A stretch of 64,000 nucleotides of DNA from assembly GCF_000002985.6 (NCBI RefSeq), contig NC_003281.10, positions 7,316,001 to 7,380,000 of the forward strand, in the 5' to 3' direction. Under the pieces are notes generated by a model. That model was not told where the DNA came from, did no database searches, and saw only the letters and a program-made list of their open reading frames with translations. The stretch is from Caenorhabditis elegans. Its lineage: Eukaryota; Nematoda; Chromadorea; Rhabditida; Rhabditidae. Both the position numbers and the translations under genes were made by a program. Shown piece after piece: positions 26,001-38,255 of the stretch. Positions within the stretch are counted from its first letter, which is position 1. Every line of letters starts with the position of its first letter.

Positions 26001-27573
26001 TGAACGGTGAAAATAGATAACGAAAAAAAATGAACGTTGTTATTTAAATTTAGAATTTTCAGAAGTGGATTGAAACTCTTATCGGGATTGCAAAAAATGA
26101 AGGAGCAGACAACTCAGAGTCAAAATCTTCATTTGGTTTAGAATGCATGGGTACAGTTGCTGAGCTCAAAGTTGCTCCGTGGGCAAAGTGAGCTTTTTGA
26201 GTTCGGAATTCCAATCAAAAACTTAAATTATAGAATAATTCAATCTGAAAATCTTGTTCCTTGGATGAAAACTCAACTTCAAGAAGGAATTGATGAATCC
26301 GAAGAAGTGACAGTACTTCGAGACATAAAACCTCTCCAACTACAAATTGTAATTGCTTGTGGAACAATGGCTAGGCAATTGGATGCAGCTAGGTTATTGG
26401 CTCCTTTGATTGATACATTTGTGCAGTTATTACAATGTACGTTCATAAATTTAAGTTATTTTTTAAGAGTTTGTTTCATAATAAAACCCCAGTAACTTTT
26501 GAAAACATAAAAGTTCATTTTTCCTCACAATCAGATTTAAAGGTGGAGCTTTGCCAGTTGGTAAATTACAAAATGGAAATTATTGAAACTAGTTGTGTTT
26601 CAATTGTATTTGAACATTCTAGGAAATCGAACATGTAAAAATGTTCAAAATTACTCAAAAAGTACATATTTTTGGAAGTAATTGGCAAATTAACAAATCT
26701 TCAGCTAAATCTTTTTTAAAATCTAACGTTTTTGAAGTGTTTTACTGGTGTCATTTTGATCTTTTTTGGGTGTATCGAGAATACAAATAAATTACTGAAA
26801 AATATCGCAATCTTTTTTTCAGCATGCCAAATTGATGATGAGTTTGTTGTGCAACTTCTCTACGTTTTCTTGCAATTTTTAAAGCACAAGGTATAACGTT
26901 TTAGAGTTTTTTCAACTCTCATATAAATTTTTCAAAGGAACTATCTGCTCGCCTGATGACTCAAGATTCAGCTCTCGGAGCCCATATGATCGATTTGATG
27001 CACGATGCAAACGCAGTGGTTCGAGAAGTTTGCGATAATGCCCTTTTGATAATGGGTGAACATTCAAAAGAATGGGCAAAACGGATAGCTGGAGAGAGAT
27101 TCAAATGGCACAATGCACAATGGTTGGAGATGGTTGAGGTATGATCGTAGTTATTTTAACAATTTATTCGTTGATTGGTACAAATAATATTATGATACTG
27201 GTCACTATACAAATATACTATACAAGGTTTTGGAAATTTAACGTCACTAGCATTTCCTAGTTTTATTTCTGTATAAAAATACTTTCAAAAACGAAGACAC
27301 TCTGACTATCCCGTTAAAAATATGTATCAAAAACATCATTACTTTAAATGAATCTATTTAGTAGTTTACGGTGAGTGTTACGGTAGAAACAGGATAGCAG
27401 TAATGCAGCTTGAGTTACATTACATTAATATAGGCTCTAAAGTCACCGGTTAAAAATCGTTTTTCCAGCGAGACGACAGCGAATTCGTAGATTACGATGA
27501 TGAAGATTTTGGAGCTGATCTCAAATTTGATCACTATGATGATGGATTTGATATGAATGAGCCCCTTTTTTAA
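23001..27573 (+). CDS. kap-1: Kinesin-associated protein KAP-1 (kinesin-II adaptor)
   Basis: About fifteen exons. Those resolved at the 5' end are 23001-23070, 23135-23207, 23654-23891, 23969-24052, 24247-24358, and the next from 24451. Later ones start near 24651, 24834, 25054, 25757, 26063, 26235, 26823, 26938 and 27469; the stop is at 27571-27573. The N-terminus (MNQVSIDAHPSDQAIIVRFE) and the armadillo-repeat body (KFLLKLSIFDENK...LLFNFSFD...MVNGGLVPHMASLL) match animal KAP3. The end is an acidic Asp/Tyr tail (FVDYDDEDFGADLKFD) also typical of KAP3. KAP is the non-motor subunit of heterotrimeric kinesin-II, which drives anterograde intraflagellar transport in sensory cilia with KLP-20 and KLP-11. 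The splice after HHK (near 24590-24600) is uncertain: either a GC donor or a GT donor nine bases later. The downstream gene at 27771 is close enough to be in one operon. Confidence 0.93.
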
Positions 27574-27770
27574 CTTTTGTTTGTTGTTTTTTTAACCTAC
27601 AAATTATATATTTTTACTTAATAAATGAATGTTTTGATTTATATGCAAAAAATTAAAACAAAATTCACGTATAAATATTTATCTTTTGAAAGGTCAAATT
27701 TTCTCTGGCCATGTAGTGTTTCACATTTAGTGTTTCATTCCTCGAAGTGACTGCTTCATTTTATTCAAAA

Positions 27771-29824
27771 ATGAACAATTCTTCAAATGTTACAACTGCA
27801 ATAATTTCGGTAAGTTGTGAAACTTTCAATCTTGTGAATCTTAAAGGTGGAGTGAATGGGGACACATATAGTACTTGAAAGAGTCTAGGACTCAAAAATG
27901 CCACAGAAGAAAATAAGAGAAATTATTAAGAGACCATGAGATCATGAGAATGCCTACCGTTTTGGCGCGGGAATATCTCGTAGCGAAGGTACCTAAATTC
28001 TCATCGCCGCATGTTCTTACAATTAGATTACTCTAGATATCCGAAGAATCTCTCCTGCCGCCATTTTCGCGCCAGAAAGTAGACATTCTCATGCACCGAT
28101 GGTTTCTTAATACTTGACACGTTTAATTTGAAGTGGAATCTAGTTGCATCGTGGCTGGGAACCTCATTAGCAGTTCTCATGTTAATCGGATTTTCAGACA
28201 ACAACGATCGATAACTTACTCAAGCAACACCAGTGTGAATATTTTCATTATAATAAACTGGCACTTGGATTATGGATTGTAGCTTCTGCACTTTGCTTCA
28301 TCGCGTTGTTGAGTACCATTTACTCGGTTTTCAACGCATTTCAACTATGGAGTACGATACAGGATTTGGATAATGCAATCATCGATTTGATTGACGAGGC
28401 AAGTTCAACTCTTCAGAAATTGCCCTTTTCGATAGTTGTGAATTGAACACCTCTCTTTTGGATACTTCTACAAAACATTATATTCACACATACAATACAC
28501 TTGTAGGTTACTGTAGATATCCGAAGAGTCTCTGAAGTACTATCACGACTCTCAAGTCAAATGATGAAAAACTAACGAATAAACTGTAGTTTCGAACTTC
28601 TATAATGTTCCGATACAAAAATAAACATTCGATAAGGTTATTTTTAGAAAAAATTGGTTTTGGTCAATGCCCCAAATTATGATAGAAAAGTTTTCATAAA
28701 AAGTTATTTAATTTTACTAGTTTCAGGCGTTGCAAATTCTCCTTCCAATCGAAATCTGCAAACAAATCTGTCATCCTAATCATTTGGGTTCTGTCAATGT
28801 GAACTACTCGACAAATGGACAAAAACGTATGTCTTTCTCTGTATCTGTCTCTCCAAAATTCATTATTTCAGAGGAAACAAAACCAGGAAAAAAAGATAAT
28901 CGATATCCAGAAGATGTCACATTTCCACCATCTGATATTGAACGTGTTTATGACACGATGGGAGGTAAGAATCAGAACTCGGTTATTGTTTAGTTGCCAT
29001 ACGCTCCAATTTTCGGCAACCAGCAACTTGGTTGCCCTGGTGGTCAGATAGACAGGGAGTAGGTATTGAGGGGGGTTGTGCAAGTCGGCAAAGCCGTAAG
29101 ATGTAGGGATGAGGTGGACACGTACGCAGGCAGGTGTGAAGTAAGTATTAGGTAGGCAGAAGGAAAGGGACTGGTGAAGTGTCTGTCTATTTCTTGCAAA
29201 TAATCGAAATCAATTTTCAGATGAAGATACTCGTAAATCGAAGACTATGACACTTGGAACTATTGAAGAGGTTTGTATGTTCACTCGAGTGTTTTCATTC
29301 ATTTCAATCAATTTTCAGCCTGCTCCAAAATCGGCCATGCTCAGCTTACAGAAGACACCAAAGGAGAGTGAGACTGATCTGGTTCGTTTTTTATTTTTCG
29401 AAATATTTTTTAGCTTTTGTAGTACTCCAAGATCTTGAGCAAAAGTACAACCAATTTTTCAGAAAAAGACATTGCCACGTTCTCCTCCTCCAATTCCGAA
29501 TCGTAAGCAGCCGTCTCGTGAGATCATGTTGACTCCGAAGCAATCTACAAAGACTGCAAATGCTGGAGGAAGAAGCAAGGAGCCGTCGTTGAATACTGCA
29601 ATGAGCCAAGAGGCAGGAAATATCGAACCACGAAAGACTCCGAGTAAAGATACAATTGGAAGTACTGGAGTATTGCCATCAAATCAGGATAAGAAGACTC
29701 CGAGCAAGGAGAAGGAAAGTGTTAAAAATGTAAGCAACTGAAGAATGGTCCATGATGTTTTGTAATGCTCTTTTTTCAGACACCTGCTCCGACCCCGAAG
29801 CTAGGAACTGCAGAGCCCATCTGA
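27771..29824 (+). CDS. Small single-pass membrane protein, 285 aa, unrecognised
   Basis: Eight exons: 27771-27809, 28198-28398, 28727-28826, 28872-28964, 29221-29270, 29319-29381, 29463-29729 and 29780-29824. They sum to 858 nt. A short Asn/Thr N-terminus is followed by one hydrophobic helix (ALGLWIVASALCFIALLSTI, residues about 32-52) and a short loop with ICKQICH cysteines. The long hydrophilic tail is rich in Lys, Ser, Pro and Thr with repeated TPSK motifs (RKTPSKD, KKTPSKEKE), possible proline-directed kinase sites. Intron 2 starts with GC (GAG|GCAAGT at 28398/28399), a non-canonical but consensus-rich donor. The gene begins 198 bp after the kap-1 stop, with an AATAAA at about 27620 and an acceptor (ACATTTAG) at about 27730, as expected for a downstream operon gene. 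It is convergent with rpe-1. Confidence 0.8.
27924..28112. repeat. Short inverted-repeat element (MITE-like), copy A
   Basis: The ends TATTAAGAGACCAT and GATGGTTTCTTAATA are inverted repeats. The interior is also roughly palindromic, with CATGAGAATGCCTACCG and CGCGCCAGAAAGTAGACATT arms. It is closely related to the element at 61381-61537 and lies in intron 1 of the small membrane-protein gene. Confidence 0.75.
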
Positions 29825-29958
29825 ACTTTATAGATAAATAAATGCTGCTTTGAATTTTTTAATTGACAATCATTTACTAACTATTAACATCACAACCTCA
29901 AAAAGCTCTGAAAAAATGAGCTTCAAAATTCAAAACAATATTCAAGTAATTAAGAAAA

Positions 29959-31142
29959 TCAGCACTTCGAAATAGCAGCTTCAACTGCATTTCTGATTGT
30001 TGTCATGGCGACAGATTGATCTGCAGCTTTGATGATTCCAGTTCCACTCACGATCGCATTGGCTCCAGCTTGAGCAGAGATTTCAATATTTTCAGGTGTT
30101 ACTCCTCCGTCAACTTGAATAGTCAGATTTGGATATTTTGAACGGATTGTGCGAACCTGAAAGCCATAAATTTTATTCGTATCAAATAAAAACCAAAATA
30201 AATACCTTTTCCATCATGTTTTCCATGAACTTTTGTCCTCCAAATCCTGGTTCCACAGTCATGATAAGAGCATTATCCAAATGATTAGCATGTCTAAAAA
30301 GTTTTTTAATTTAAAATCTAGATTGAAATATAATTTTGATTTTACTTCAAAATATGCTCAACAGAAGTTCCCGGTTTGACCGATAATCCCACTTTCATTC
30401 CACTTTTTCTGATTTTTTCGATCAATTCACTGACTGCCACATCACCATCTACAGCCTCATAATGGAATGTGAACTGGCTGGCACCAGCTTTTGCCATCGG
30501 TTCAACCCACTGTCCAGGATTAGAGACCATCAAATGAACATCGAAGAATGGTTCAGCACCAAGAGATTTACGAAGAGATTCAACGACAGGGTGACCGAAT
30601 GTGAGGTTTGGTACAAAGTGACCGTCCATCACGTCGAGGTGAAGCCTGCAAGTTGGGAGCTGGATACTATGGGAACGCAGAAAGTAAATCCTTTGAAAAT
30701 CCAAGTGGAAACGTTACTTACTTACTGCTAAATGAAAACGCTCCGCCCCTCGAACCATGGGTCTCATTAGGTATTGACATTGATAGTTTAAGCGTTTTCA
30801 ATTAGTCCTGCCAATTTGTGTTTGAAGATGAAAACAATTTCAATTTGCGATTTTGTGGCCAAATACCTAACGAGACCGTAATCTCGGGGGGTCGGAGCGT
30901 TTCCAATTGGCCGTGGAGTACGTTTCCATGTTGATTTCAGAAGAGGTTTTTGTGCGTTCCCATTTAGATTTTTGAAATCTAAAGGGACATTTAAATATGA
31001 AAGTAGTTGTCAAAACTATTCAGAATTTCTAAAGATCACCTTACCAATCTGCTCCAGCTGCTAAAAGTTTCTTGCATTCAGAAGCCAATGATGCAAGATC
31101 GGCATTCAGAATTGATGGACACACAAATGGACGGAGGGTCAT
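29959..31142 (-). CDS. rpe-1: Ribulose-phosphate 3-epimerase, 227 aa
   Basis: Four exons: 31045-31142, 30346-30645, 30206-30293 and 29959-30156 (684 nt, the usual family length). It interconverts ribulose-5-phosphate and xylulose-5-phosphate in the non-oxidative pentose phosphate pathway (cytosolic TIM-barrel enzyme). Visible signatures are [13 protein letters not shown] near the N-terminus, the metal/active-site strand [17 protein letters not shown] (His and Asp ligands), [18 protein letters not shown], and the phosphate-binding loop [13 protein letters not shown]. The start ATG follows a TTCAG acceptor directly, so the transcript may be trans-spliced or have an upstream exon. Intron 1 contains an inverted-repeat element. 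It lies last in a same-strand run with gos-28.1, 459 bp downstream of it. Confidence 0.95.
30670..30962. repeat. Inverted-repeat element in rpe-1 intron 1
   Basis: Two arms pair: 30670-30715 (starting GGGAACGCAGAAAGTAAATC) with 30918-30962 (ending TTTTTGTGCGTTCCC), and 30733-30775 (AACGCTCCGCCCCTCGAACC) with 30857-30905 (GGTCGGAGCGTTTCC). Pairing is roughly 75-85 percent. The inner block recurs at 61043-61165. Confidence 0.75.
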
Positions 31143-31600
31143 CTGAATTCTAGATAAATAAATTTTATCATCCAGAATCAATGAACAAATAAAGTTATAG
31201 AATTAAACTTTCAACTGTAAACTTTCAAAAAAATCTTTAAATAATACTTTAATTCATAAATATGTATACCCAATTGTTTCACATCGAGAAAAAAACGAAA
31301 AAGCCAAGAACTCCATTATACTCGAAAGATTACAAAACGAGAAAATTATTTACAAGTAAAAATTAGAAAAACGGTGAGGAATATCACAATGAAAGTGGTG
31401 TGCGTTGTATGAAGGGACAAGGGAATAGTACAAAAATCGATTATTCTTATCATTCAGTTTCTATTTTTCATTGACACAAAGTAATAACAACTCGAAAACT
31501 TGATAAAAAGTTACGACTGCCGATTGTTAAATTTCTTCGAAAAATACGAAAATCGGAGTTCGAAAAAGTTTTTGAGTTTTTTTTTGATATTTGAAACTGA

Positions 31601-33164
31601 TTAATTGATAATCCAGAAAATTGTAAAAATAAGGCACGATGAGATGACGGCAGCAAGGATCAGTGTGTTCTTCTGCTTTTTCGTTTTGATTTTTTGCATC
31701 AAATTGTTAATTGCAGGATATTTTTCTAAAAAAAGTTGTTTTGATAATTATTATGCAGCTTGTAAAACTGTTTTTCAAAAATGTTGAGTCTCAGTTGAAA
31801 GGAGGAATTTTTTTTTGAAATTTTTTCGGCTTTTTGGAGAAATTCTAACTTTTGTTTTTCGGTCCAAATTTCAAATAAATTTTTTGTTGTTTTTTTTTAA
31901 AGATTTTTTGTCAAAAAACTGTATTGCAAGAAATTTGAACTCAAGTTTATTAGGTCTAAATTAATCTAGATTGACGATTTCAAAAAAGATCGGGTGTTTC
32001 AGGAACATTTTTATCAGAAATGTTCATAAATACTTAGATTTACTTTAATTGTTTCCCTTTTAAAGATAAATTACTTGAAATATGATGAAGCCGAGTTGAT
32101 ATTCCACGTAGATTAATTCCCTGTCTGGCCATATTCTCTTTCGTTGACATTGCCATTTCTAACTGTTCATCTAACAATCGATCACAAGCGTTTATATGGT
32201 CATTCTCCTGAAATTAAATTAATTAGTACTACTTTCTTGAAATTCTTCCCAAAAATACCTTCAAATACATATCATATCCACGAGCCCTGTTGTTCAGTAT
32301 AGGATTATTACGATTTTCATTTGAACTGCTCAACAAGAGTTCTCTGAATAATATCGTATTGTTTAATTTAAAAAAAGTATTTTTCATACCTCTGTAATAC
32401 CTGATCAACATTATCTCTTGCACGTCGATACTCACTACCGTAATCTCGAAGAATTTCTCGATGTCGTCGAAGTGTGTGTTGAATGGCTGGATTATTAGCC
32501 CAAGATGCCGAGGATTGAGCACCAGCTACGTCATTCATCTGAAGTTGACGAATTTAAAAACAAAATTGAAAATAAACTAACATCATCATTGATATTTGTC
32601 AATTGCTCTATCAATCCTTCGATTTCTGTTGTCACTGTTTTGAAGCTCGTTTGTCTTGAGGAAACTGTTTTCTCGTCGATGTCAAAACCGCCTGAAATAT
32701 TTTTTCAATAGGAAACATGTTTATTAAATATTTTTCTGAGAGACATGTTCGAAAGTTGGTTATTCAAACGCCAAAAATACTGTACCCGGTCTCGACACGA
32801 AAATGTTCTTTATAAATGCCCTTTTTGGTTTTTTCATTAGTTTCTTTTTCTTTTTTAAAGTTTTTTTTTCAGAATATATAATATTTGGGTTTTTCAAATA
32901 AATACATATATTTTTTTTGAAACTTCCGCATCAACACAATTCAGAAAGTGCAGTACTCTTCAAAGGCGCACACTTTTTTGTATTTTATGAAAATGTTTCG
33001 TGTCAAGACCCGGTATCGTATTTTCTGAGGATAAAATCGTAAAATTCTTGGTAATACTTACCATGAGAGCTAGCCGTTAATTTATTCAGGGAGACGAGCT
33101 TGACATCGATGGAATTTTCTGTGCTTCGGGCTTTCTTCCGCAACGCTTCCCAAGTTTCTGACAT
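31601..33164 (-). CDS. gos-28.1: Golgi Qb-SNARE GOS-28 (GOSR1 family), 234 aa
   Basis: Six exons: 33062-33164, 32582-32691, 32390-32538, 32259-32343, 32075-32207 and 31601-31725 (705 nt). It starts MSETWEALRKKARSTENSID, as in GOSR1 proteins (W..LRKQAR..EN). The middle contains RHREILRDYGSEYRRARDNV. The SNARE helix covers roughly residues 148-205 (NACDRLLDEQLEMAMSTKEN ... RGISTRLHHIS), and a C-terminal membrane anchor follows a Lys-rich stretch (NTLILAAVISSCLIFTIFWI). The family acts in ER-Golgi and intra-Golgi vesicle fusion. A TTTCAG acceptor sits nine bases before the ATG, consistent with trans-splicing. It lies 244 bp downstream of the previous minus-strand gene. Confidence 0.92.
32945..33028. 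repeat. Dispersed repeat, third copy
   Basis: Order GTGCAGTACTCTTCAAAGGC, then TTCGTGTCAAGACCCGGTAT. It is inside the first intron of gos-28.1 and related to the copies at 8545, 18709 and 57828. Confidence 0.65.
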
Positions 33165-33407
33165 TCTGTGTTCCTGAAAGTATTGTTTTTTCGAGTGACT
33201 GAAATGTTGGTCACTACTATGAGAAATAAATATATTCATCGATATTTTGACGATTAGAAAATTAACAACAAATAAAATTAAACGGAAGTTATGAGTAAAA
33301 CTTCATTCAAAAACTTAAATTGAATTAAAAAAGAACGAGATTTTCCAATAACGATTCTACGATTGAATTGATTTCGAACAAAACAAAGTTTTCCAGCCAA
33401 TTGTGAA

Positions 33408-36400
33408 TCAAACTTCTTCGTCATCACTGATATCTTCCATATTGACCGTTACTTGAACGTTTTTGTTGTTACGACGACGTTGTTTCCTGCTGGGACCTTC
33501 AGCTGAAAAAAATATGTGTATTACCACTTTGCCATTTTTGATAAGAAATTACTGGATCCGGTCATGGCGCGACAGAAACATTTATGAACTTTTATGGATT
33601 ACTGTAGTTGCGAATTTTCCTTGCTATTTATCTCGTTTCTTTGATGTGATCACATCAAATACTTTTAAAAATTATTTTATTTAATATTTGTTTTCAAAGA
33701 AATTTTAAGAGCAATGTCAATGAAAAGGCAGATAAAGTATTAAATAACTGGGGGTGGCGAACTACTGTACTCTTGAAAGGCGTGAGACCGGGTACTGTAA
33801 CTTTGCATCAAAACTCGATTTTTTTGCAACTATAGACCTATAGGTTATGATTGAAAAAAGTTTTTTGTTTGATTACCTGGTTGAATACTTCCTGCTCTAC
33901 TTTGATCAGCCGATCGCTTCAATGGGCCTGGGCTTGAAACTGAAAATAGAAAGTATGAGGATATTTGAAATAAGAAGATTTGGGGAATCAGCTGGGAATT
34001 ATTTGAATCAGGAATGAGTATATTCAGCCCAGTAATTAAAACCAACAAATTTTGATTTTATGCTTCAAAAATCGTTAAATTATCGAACAGGTATTATACA
34101 TCTTGGTAGGTAGGCATGCGTGGTTTGAAGGTCTAGGTGCCTGCCTGAAACCTTCCAGCCTCTCGCCTCTTTCTGCATTCTGACATTACTTTACGAATTT
34201 ATATTTTGTAATTTCAATCAATTTAATGTGAATCAAATTGAGAAATGAAAAAATTAAATTCATGTGTATTTTAGCAGAAGGCACCGGTTTGAGGCGCGAG
34301 GCAGGCATTTTGACGCCTACGTGGAAGTCCAATGATGGGGAGTAGAAATAGTCAAATTTGAAGATTATTAGCGTCAGAAGTTCTAATCGTAATTTTTGGA
34401 AAAACCCTCTGTTACGATTTGAATACTGACTGCAAAAATAACCAAAAAACATTATGAAAGAGAGAAAAATCGAAAATCCAAGAAAGAAAACGCGTCATCA
34501 TGTGAAATCGTTTGTCTGTACCTTCTTCGTAGACTCTTCCCTGTCGTCTCGCTAATTCTCCTCCCAGTCTCTTCTTTCTTTCGACTCGTTGTCCATAATA
34601 GTGAGAAGCAGCGGGATCCTCGTTGATGCTTATCGACCGCGAAGTCGAAGAATAGTTGCCGCCAACAGATGGATTTTTAGATTCGTGATGGGAACTGTAT
34701 TCTCGATTATCATAGTTGTGCTGGCTGAAAAGAGGGGATAATAGAATATCAGTTAATCTGAAATTCTACAAGATATGGGGGGGGGGGGGGTTGAATAGGG
34801 GGAATAAAAGTAGAAAACAAAATATATTTCCTCAAACTTTTTTGTGAATGGACACAAAATGTTTCACAAAGCCTAAGCTTGATGTAATTCTAAACGAGTA
34901 TCTCAGAGCTTTACAGATGGCGATTAGAAATCTCAAACGATCGATTATAACATTCTGAGCCACAATTTTCCCATTTTCAAATATTTTCGTTCAGAGTCTT
35001 TCAATGATTAGCCAGAACGAATTCAGTTACTTCAGAACTAGAGGTCACTGTCCGATGTTTCTGAATTCGAAAGAAACAATGAAAAGTTGAAAACTGTGAT
35101 CGTAATCGAAGGTTAATTTCAATTAAATAATCAAAGAAAAATCAATTGATTGTTACATCTCAAAAAAATTAGACGAATATATTGGGAATTTAGTGGAATC
35201 TCTCATATCAACTTATCCTTCAAAAGAGAAGGCAGAAAAATATGAAAAAAAACAGGAATATGGGATAGTATTAAAAAAGGACTTGTTCAATTATTTCAAA
35301 AACGTACCCTGTATGACCCGCATGAGTTCTACCATTCTCGAAACATTCTCTATCTCTGAGCTCTCTTTCCCTCAGCTCCATCAATTGCTGCCTCTTTGCC
35401 AATTCCATTTCTCGATGCCGAATTTCAGCTTCCATTTGCATATGCATTTTCTTCGCGTTGATCATATGAAGCTCTTGCTCAATTTCCATAAGTCTTTTTT
35501 GTCTCAAAAGTTCATCTTCGGAAGCTTCCAAAGGTTGTGAATGGAGAGAAGCAAGAGAAGCGGAAAATTGATTCGTGTTGAAATCTTGATTTACTTGCTG
35601 ATTCGGTTGATTATATTGTGGAGTTGTGTAACCATTAATTGCTTGATTTATCAAATCTGGAACCATCGGAGTATATTGTGAAGACTGTTGATATGAAGAA
35701 GAAGAAGATGGAGTTTGATTTGGAAAAGAAGAATATTCTGATGTCTGGTACGATGGGAAAACATTGGAAGTTCCAGAAGTTGGAACGGTTGAATAGTCAC
35801 TCGTGGCAGATTGTGGGTTCCAATGGTTTCTTGTTGGATCATCATAAGCAGATGCCGAGGATTCAGATATTGGTTCGTGCACTGCAACACCAAACGAAAT
35901 GACAGAAGATGTTGATGTTTGTGTTGGATCCGTAGCTCCACCATATACAGGAACAGAACTCGACGAAGATTCCAATTGACGAGAAAAATTGGCATATTCT
36001 GATGGTTGATATGGCTGATAAGTCGTAGAAGTGTCTGGAGTTGATGCAAGGAAAGTCGAATATCCATTTGTTGAAGGATCGTAATTCCATTGACTCTCGG
36101 TGTTAGGCCTGAAATTATACTTTGAAATTTTGTAATTAATAATTTTTTATTCAAAAATTGCTTTCTTTATTTTAATCGCTCGATTGTCAACAGGGCTGAT
36201 AAATTTTTAATTTTTGACACAAAAATCCCAAAAAAACACTTTCAGTAAGTACATTAAACACTTTTCATAATTTGCAATTTTTTAAAAAAAGAAAAATGTG
36301 GTTTTTTAATAGTCTTCTCGAAATCTATAAATCTTTAATAGACTCTACTTCTTTTTGGTTTTTTTAAACCAATTTAAATGTTTTGATTTTCGTATTTTTT

Positions 36401-37953
36401 TGGTCCAAGATCAACACCTAAAATTTTTTTGTAATTTTTTCCCCAGCCCTGTTGTCCGAACTTGTAAAGTTTTTTAATCACGACTTACCAAGTATTTCCG
36501 ATATGTTGATATCCTCCGGATCCTTCCGAACCTTGATAGTTCGACGAAATATCAAAACCACCATTGTAATCTTCTCCCGTTCTTTGCTTGAATGATCTGG
36601 CTTTTTCATCAAATTTGATATCCATCAGTGGTTTGGCGTTTTTGTTTTTTTCCTGATTTTTCATCTGTTTCTTTTGATTAACATTCTGTTTCGGCGGAAC
36701 AGCTTCCATGTGTGCTTGTTTTACCACAATATTGGCGAGATGAGGTTTATTAGCTCTTTTCATAAATGTTTCCTTGTTGAGAAGCCATAGCAATCTGCAT
36801 TTGAACTTTATTCTGCCTTGATGCTTCGTTGTATAAGTCGGAAACTGGGGATCACTCTGTAGAAACGTTTATTTTAAGGTAGAGTTTTCAAATTTGGCTT
36901 AAAATGGATAGCAATGATCGAATAAAACTGTTTAAAAAATTATGAAATATACCAAAATGTTTAGTCTTTTTTTTTGTGCAAGTTTTTAATATTTTTGCGC
37001 TTTCAGTCTATATTAAAAAGGTTTTTTTCCGTTTATCTTAATCTCTTGATTTGCGACATAGTTCGTCTATTTTTCAGAAGTCTTTCCGTAAAGAAACCTT
37101 AATAACTATAAAACTTCGCTAAAACTTCAAAATTGCCATTAAAAAAGCTATAATTTTTCTATTATAAAAATGTTTGAAAAATTGGCAAACTGTGTTTTGA
37201 GTCAAATATTACAGAAAAATGGAGAAAAATCGATAAATATAGCCAGAAAACGCGAAAATCTCAAAACATTCAACTAATTTTTTTGAATTTTGAAAAATTG
37301 AATTTTTTTGAATAATAGAACTTTTTAACAGTTATATTAGATAATTAAGGTCCATATTCTGCCATTTAAAGCGAATTTTTAATTTTACTTTAAAGTAGTA
37401 AATCAAAAAAAAACTTACCAATGTATTCTCTTCAATATGGATCTTCATTGCCTTTTTCTCCAGTAAAGTGAGTTTAGCCTCCTCTTCTGCCACAAAAAGC
37501 CCGTTCATACTTGCCGGTTTACCAGTATCGGTGATTCTGAGAAAAACAAAATAAAAAATGAAAAAATTAAAGACTTTCTCACAAATTTTTCAAAAACTTG
37601 TTGTTTAGATTTTGTTTTTGTTTCTGTTTTTGCTTTGGTGGTTTCGGAGGTTTTTCCTTCCTTTCTTCAGGCTTCTCAGTAGAGTTGACCACAGTTTCAG
37701 TTGAATTTCCATCGGTCTCCTTGGGTTTCTTGGGAATTCGCGCAGATGGGAGTTTGCGTGCTTCAAGTGGAACTCCGATAACTGGGATTATCTGGAAAAC
37801 ATTTTATATCGATTATTCATTTTCTATTTTTTGTCTAACATTTTCAAAAAAAGTTTAATGATTTTTTGGTATTAAAAACAATTTATAATTTAAAAGTTAT
37901 CGCAAGTTGTGAGTAAACAGAAAAATTACCTTATTATCCCATTCCGATGACAT
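33408..37953 (-). CDS. Paralogue A of an unrecognised low-complexity/coiled-coil family, 626 aa
   Basis: Eight exons: 37930-37953, 37583-37791, 37419-37536, 36489-36856, 35308-36108, 34522-34724, 33877-33939 and 33408-33502 (1881 nt, phases consistent). The N-terminus is basic and Pro/Lys-rich (PPKPPKQKQKQKQ). A conserved core then follows: EEEAKLTLLEKKA ... RLLWLLNKETFMKRANKPHL. A long Ser/Thr/Tyr/Gln-rich region (about residues 240-410) precedes a charged helix (RQKRLMEIEQELHMINAKKM ... LMELRERELRDRE) likely to be a coiled coil. The tail is basic with RKQRRRNNKN before an acidic end. It shares the core motif, the helix and a 118-nt exon of the same phase with the gene at 38256-41387, so the two are a tandem duplication. 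No known domain is recognised. Confidence 0.82.
34777..34790 (+). repeat. Poly-G tract (14 G)
   Basis: Fourteen consecutive G on the plus strand (C on the transcribed strand's sense copy) in an intron of paralogue A. It is the longest monoG run in the window. Confidence 0.85.
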
Positions 37954-38255
37954 TTTGGGAAGAATATTCAGCTGAAATTGTGAAATTAAAGCGTTTTCTG
38001 TAGTAAGTACAGCTGTGCAACAGACTTTACGACACCGCCCGCAAACACTATGACGTCACGACGCACCACTTTAACGTGGCAAAGTTTAGAAGGGAACAGT
38101 TAAAAAAATATATAATAAAGACGATTTTTCAACGTCTACAAGTTTACAGGGAAAAGAAGGGAAAAATTATAATTTATTCATTAGTTGAACAAAGCATAAC
38201 ATTTATAACACTAGTATTAAAACATTTACAAATGGAAATCGCCACTACATTCCTT

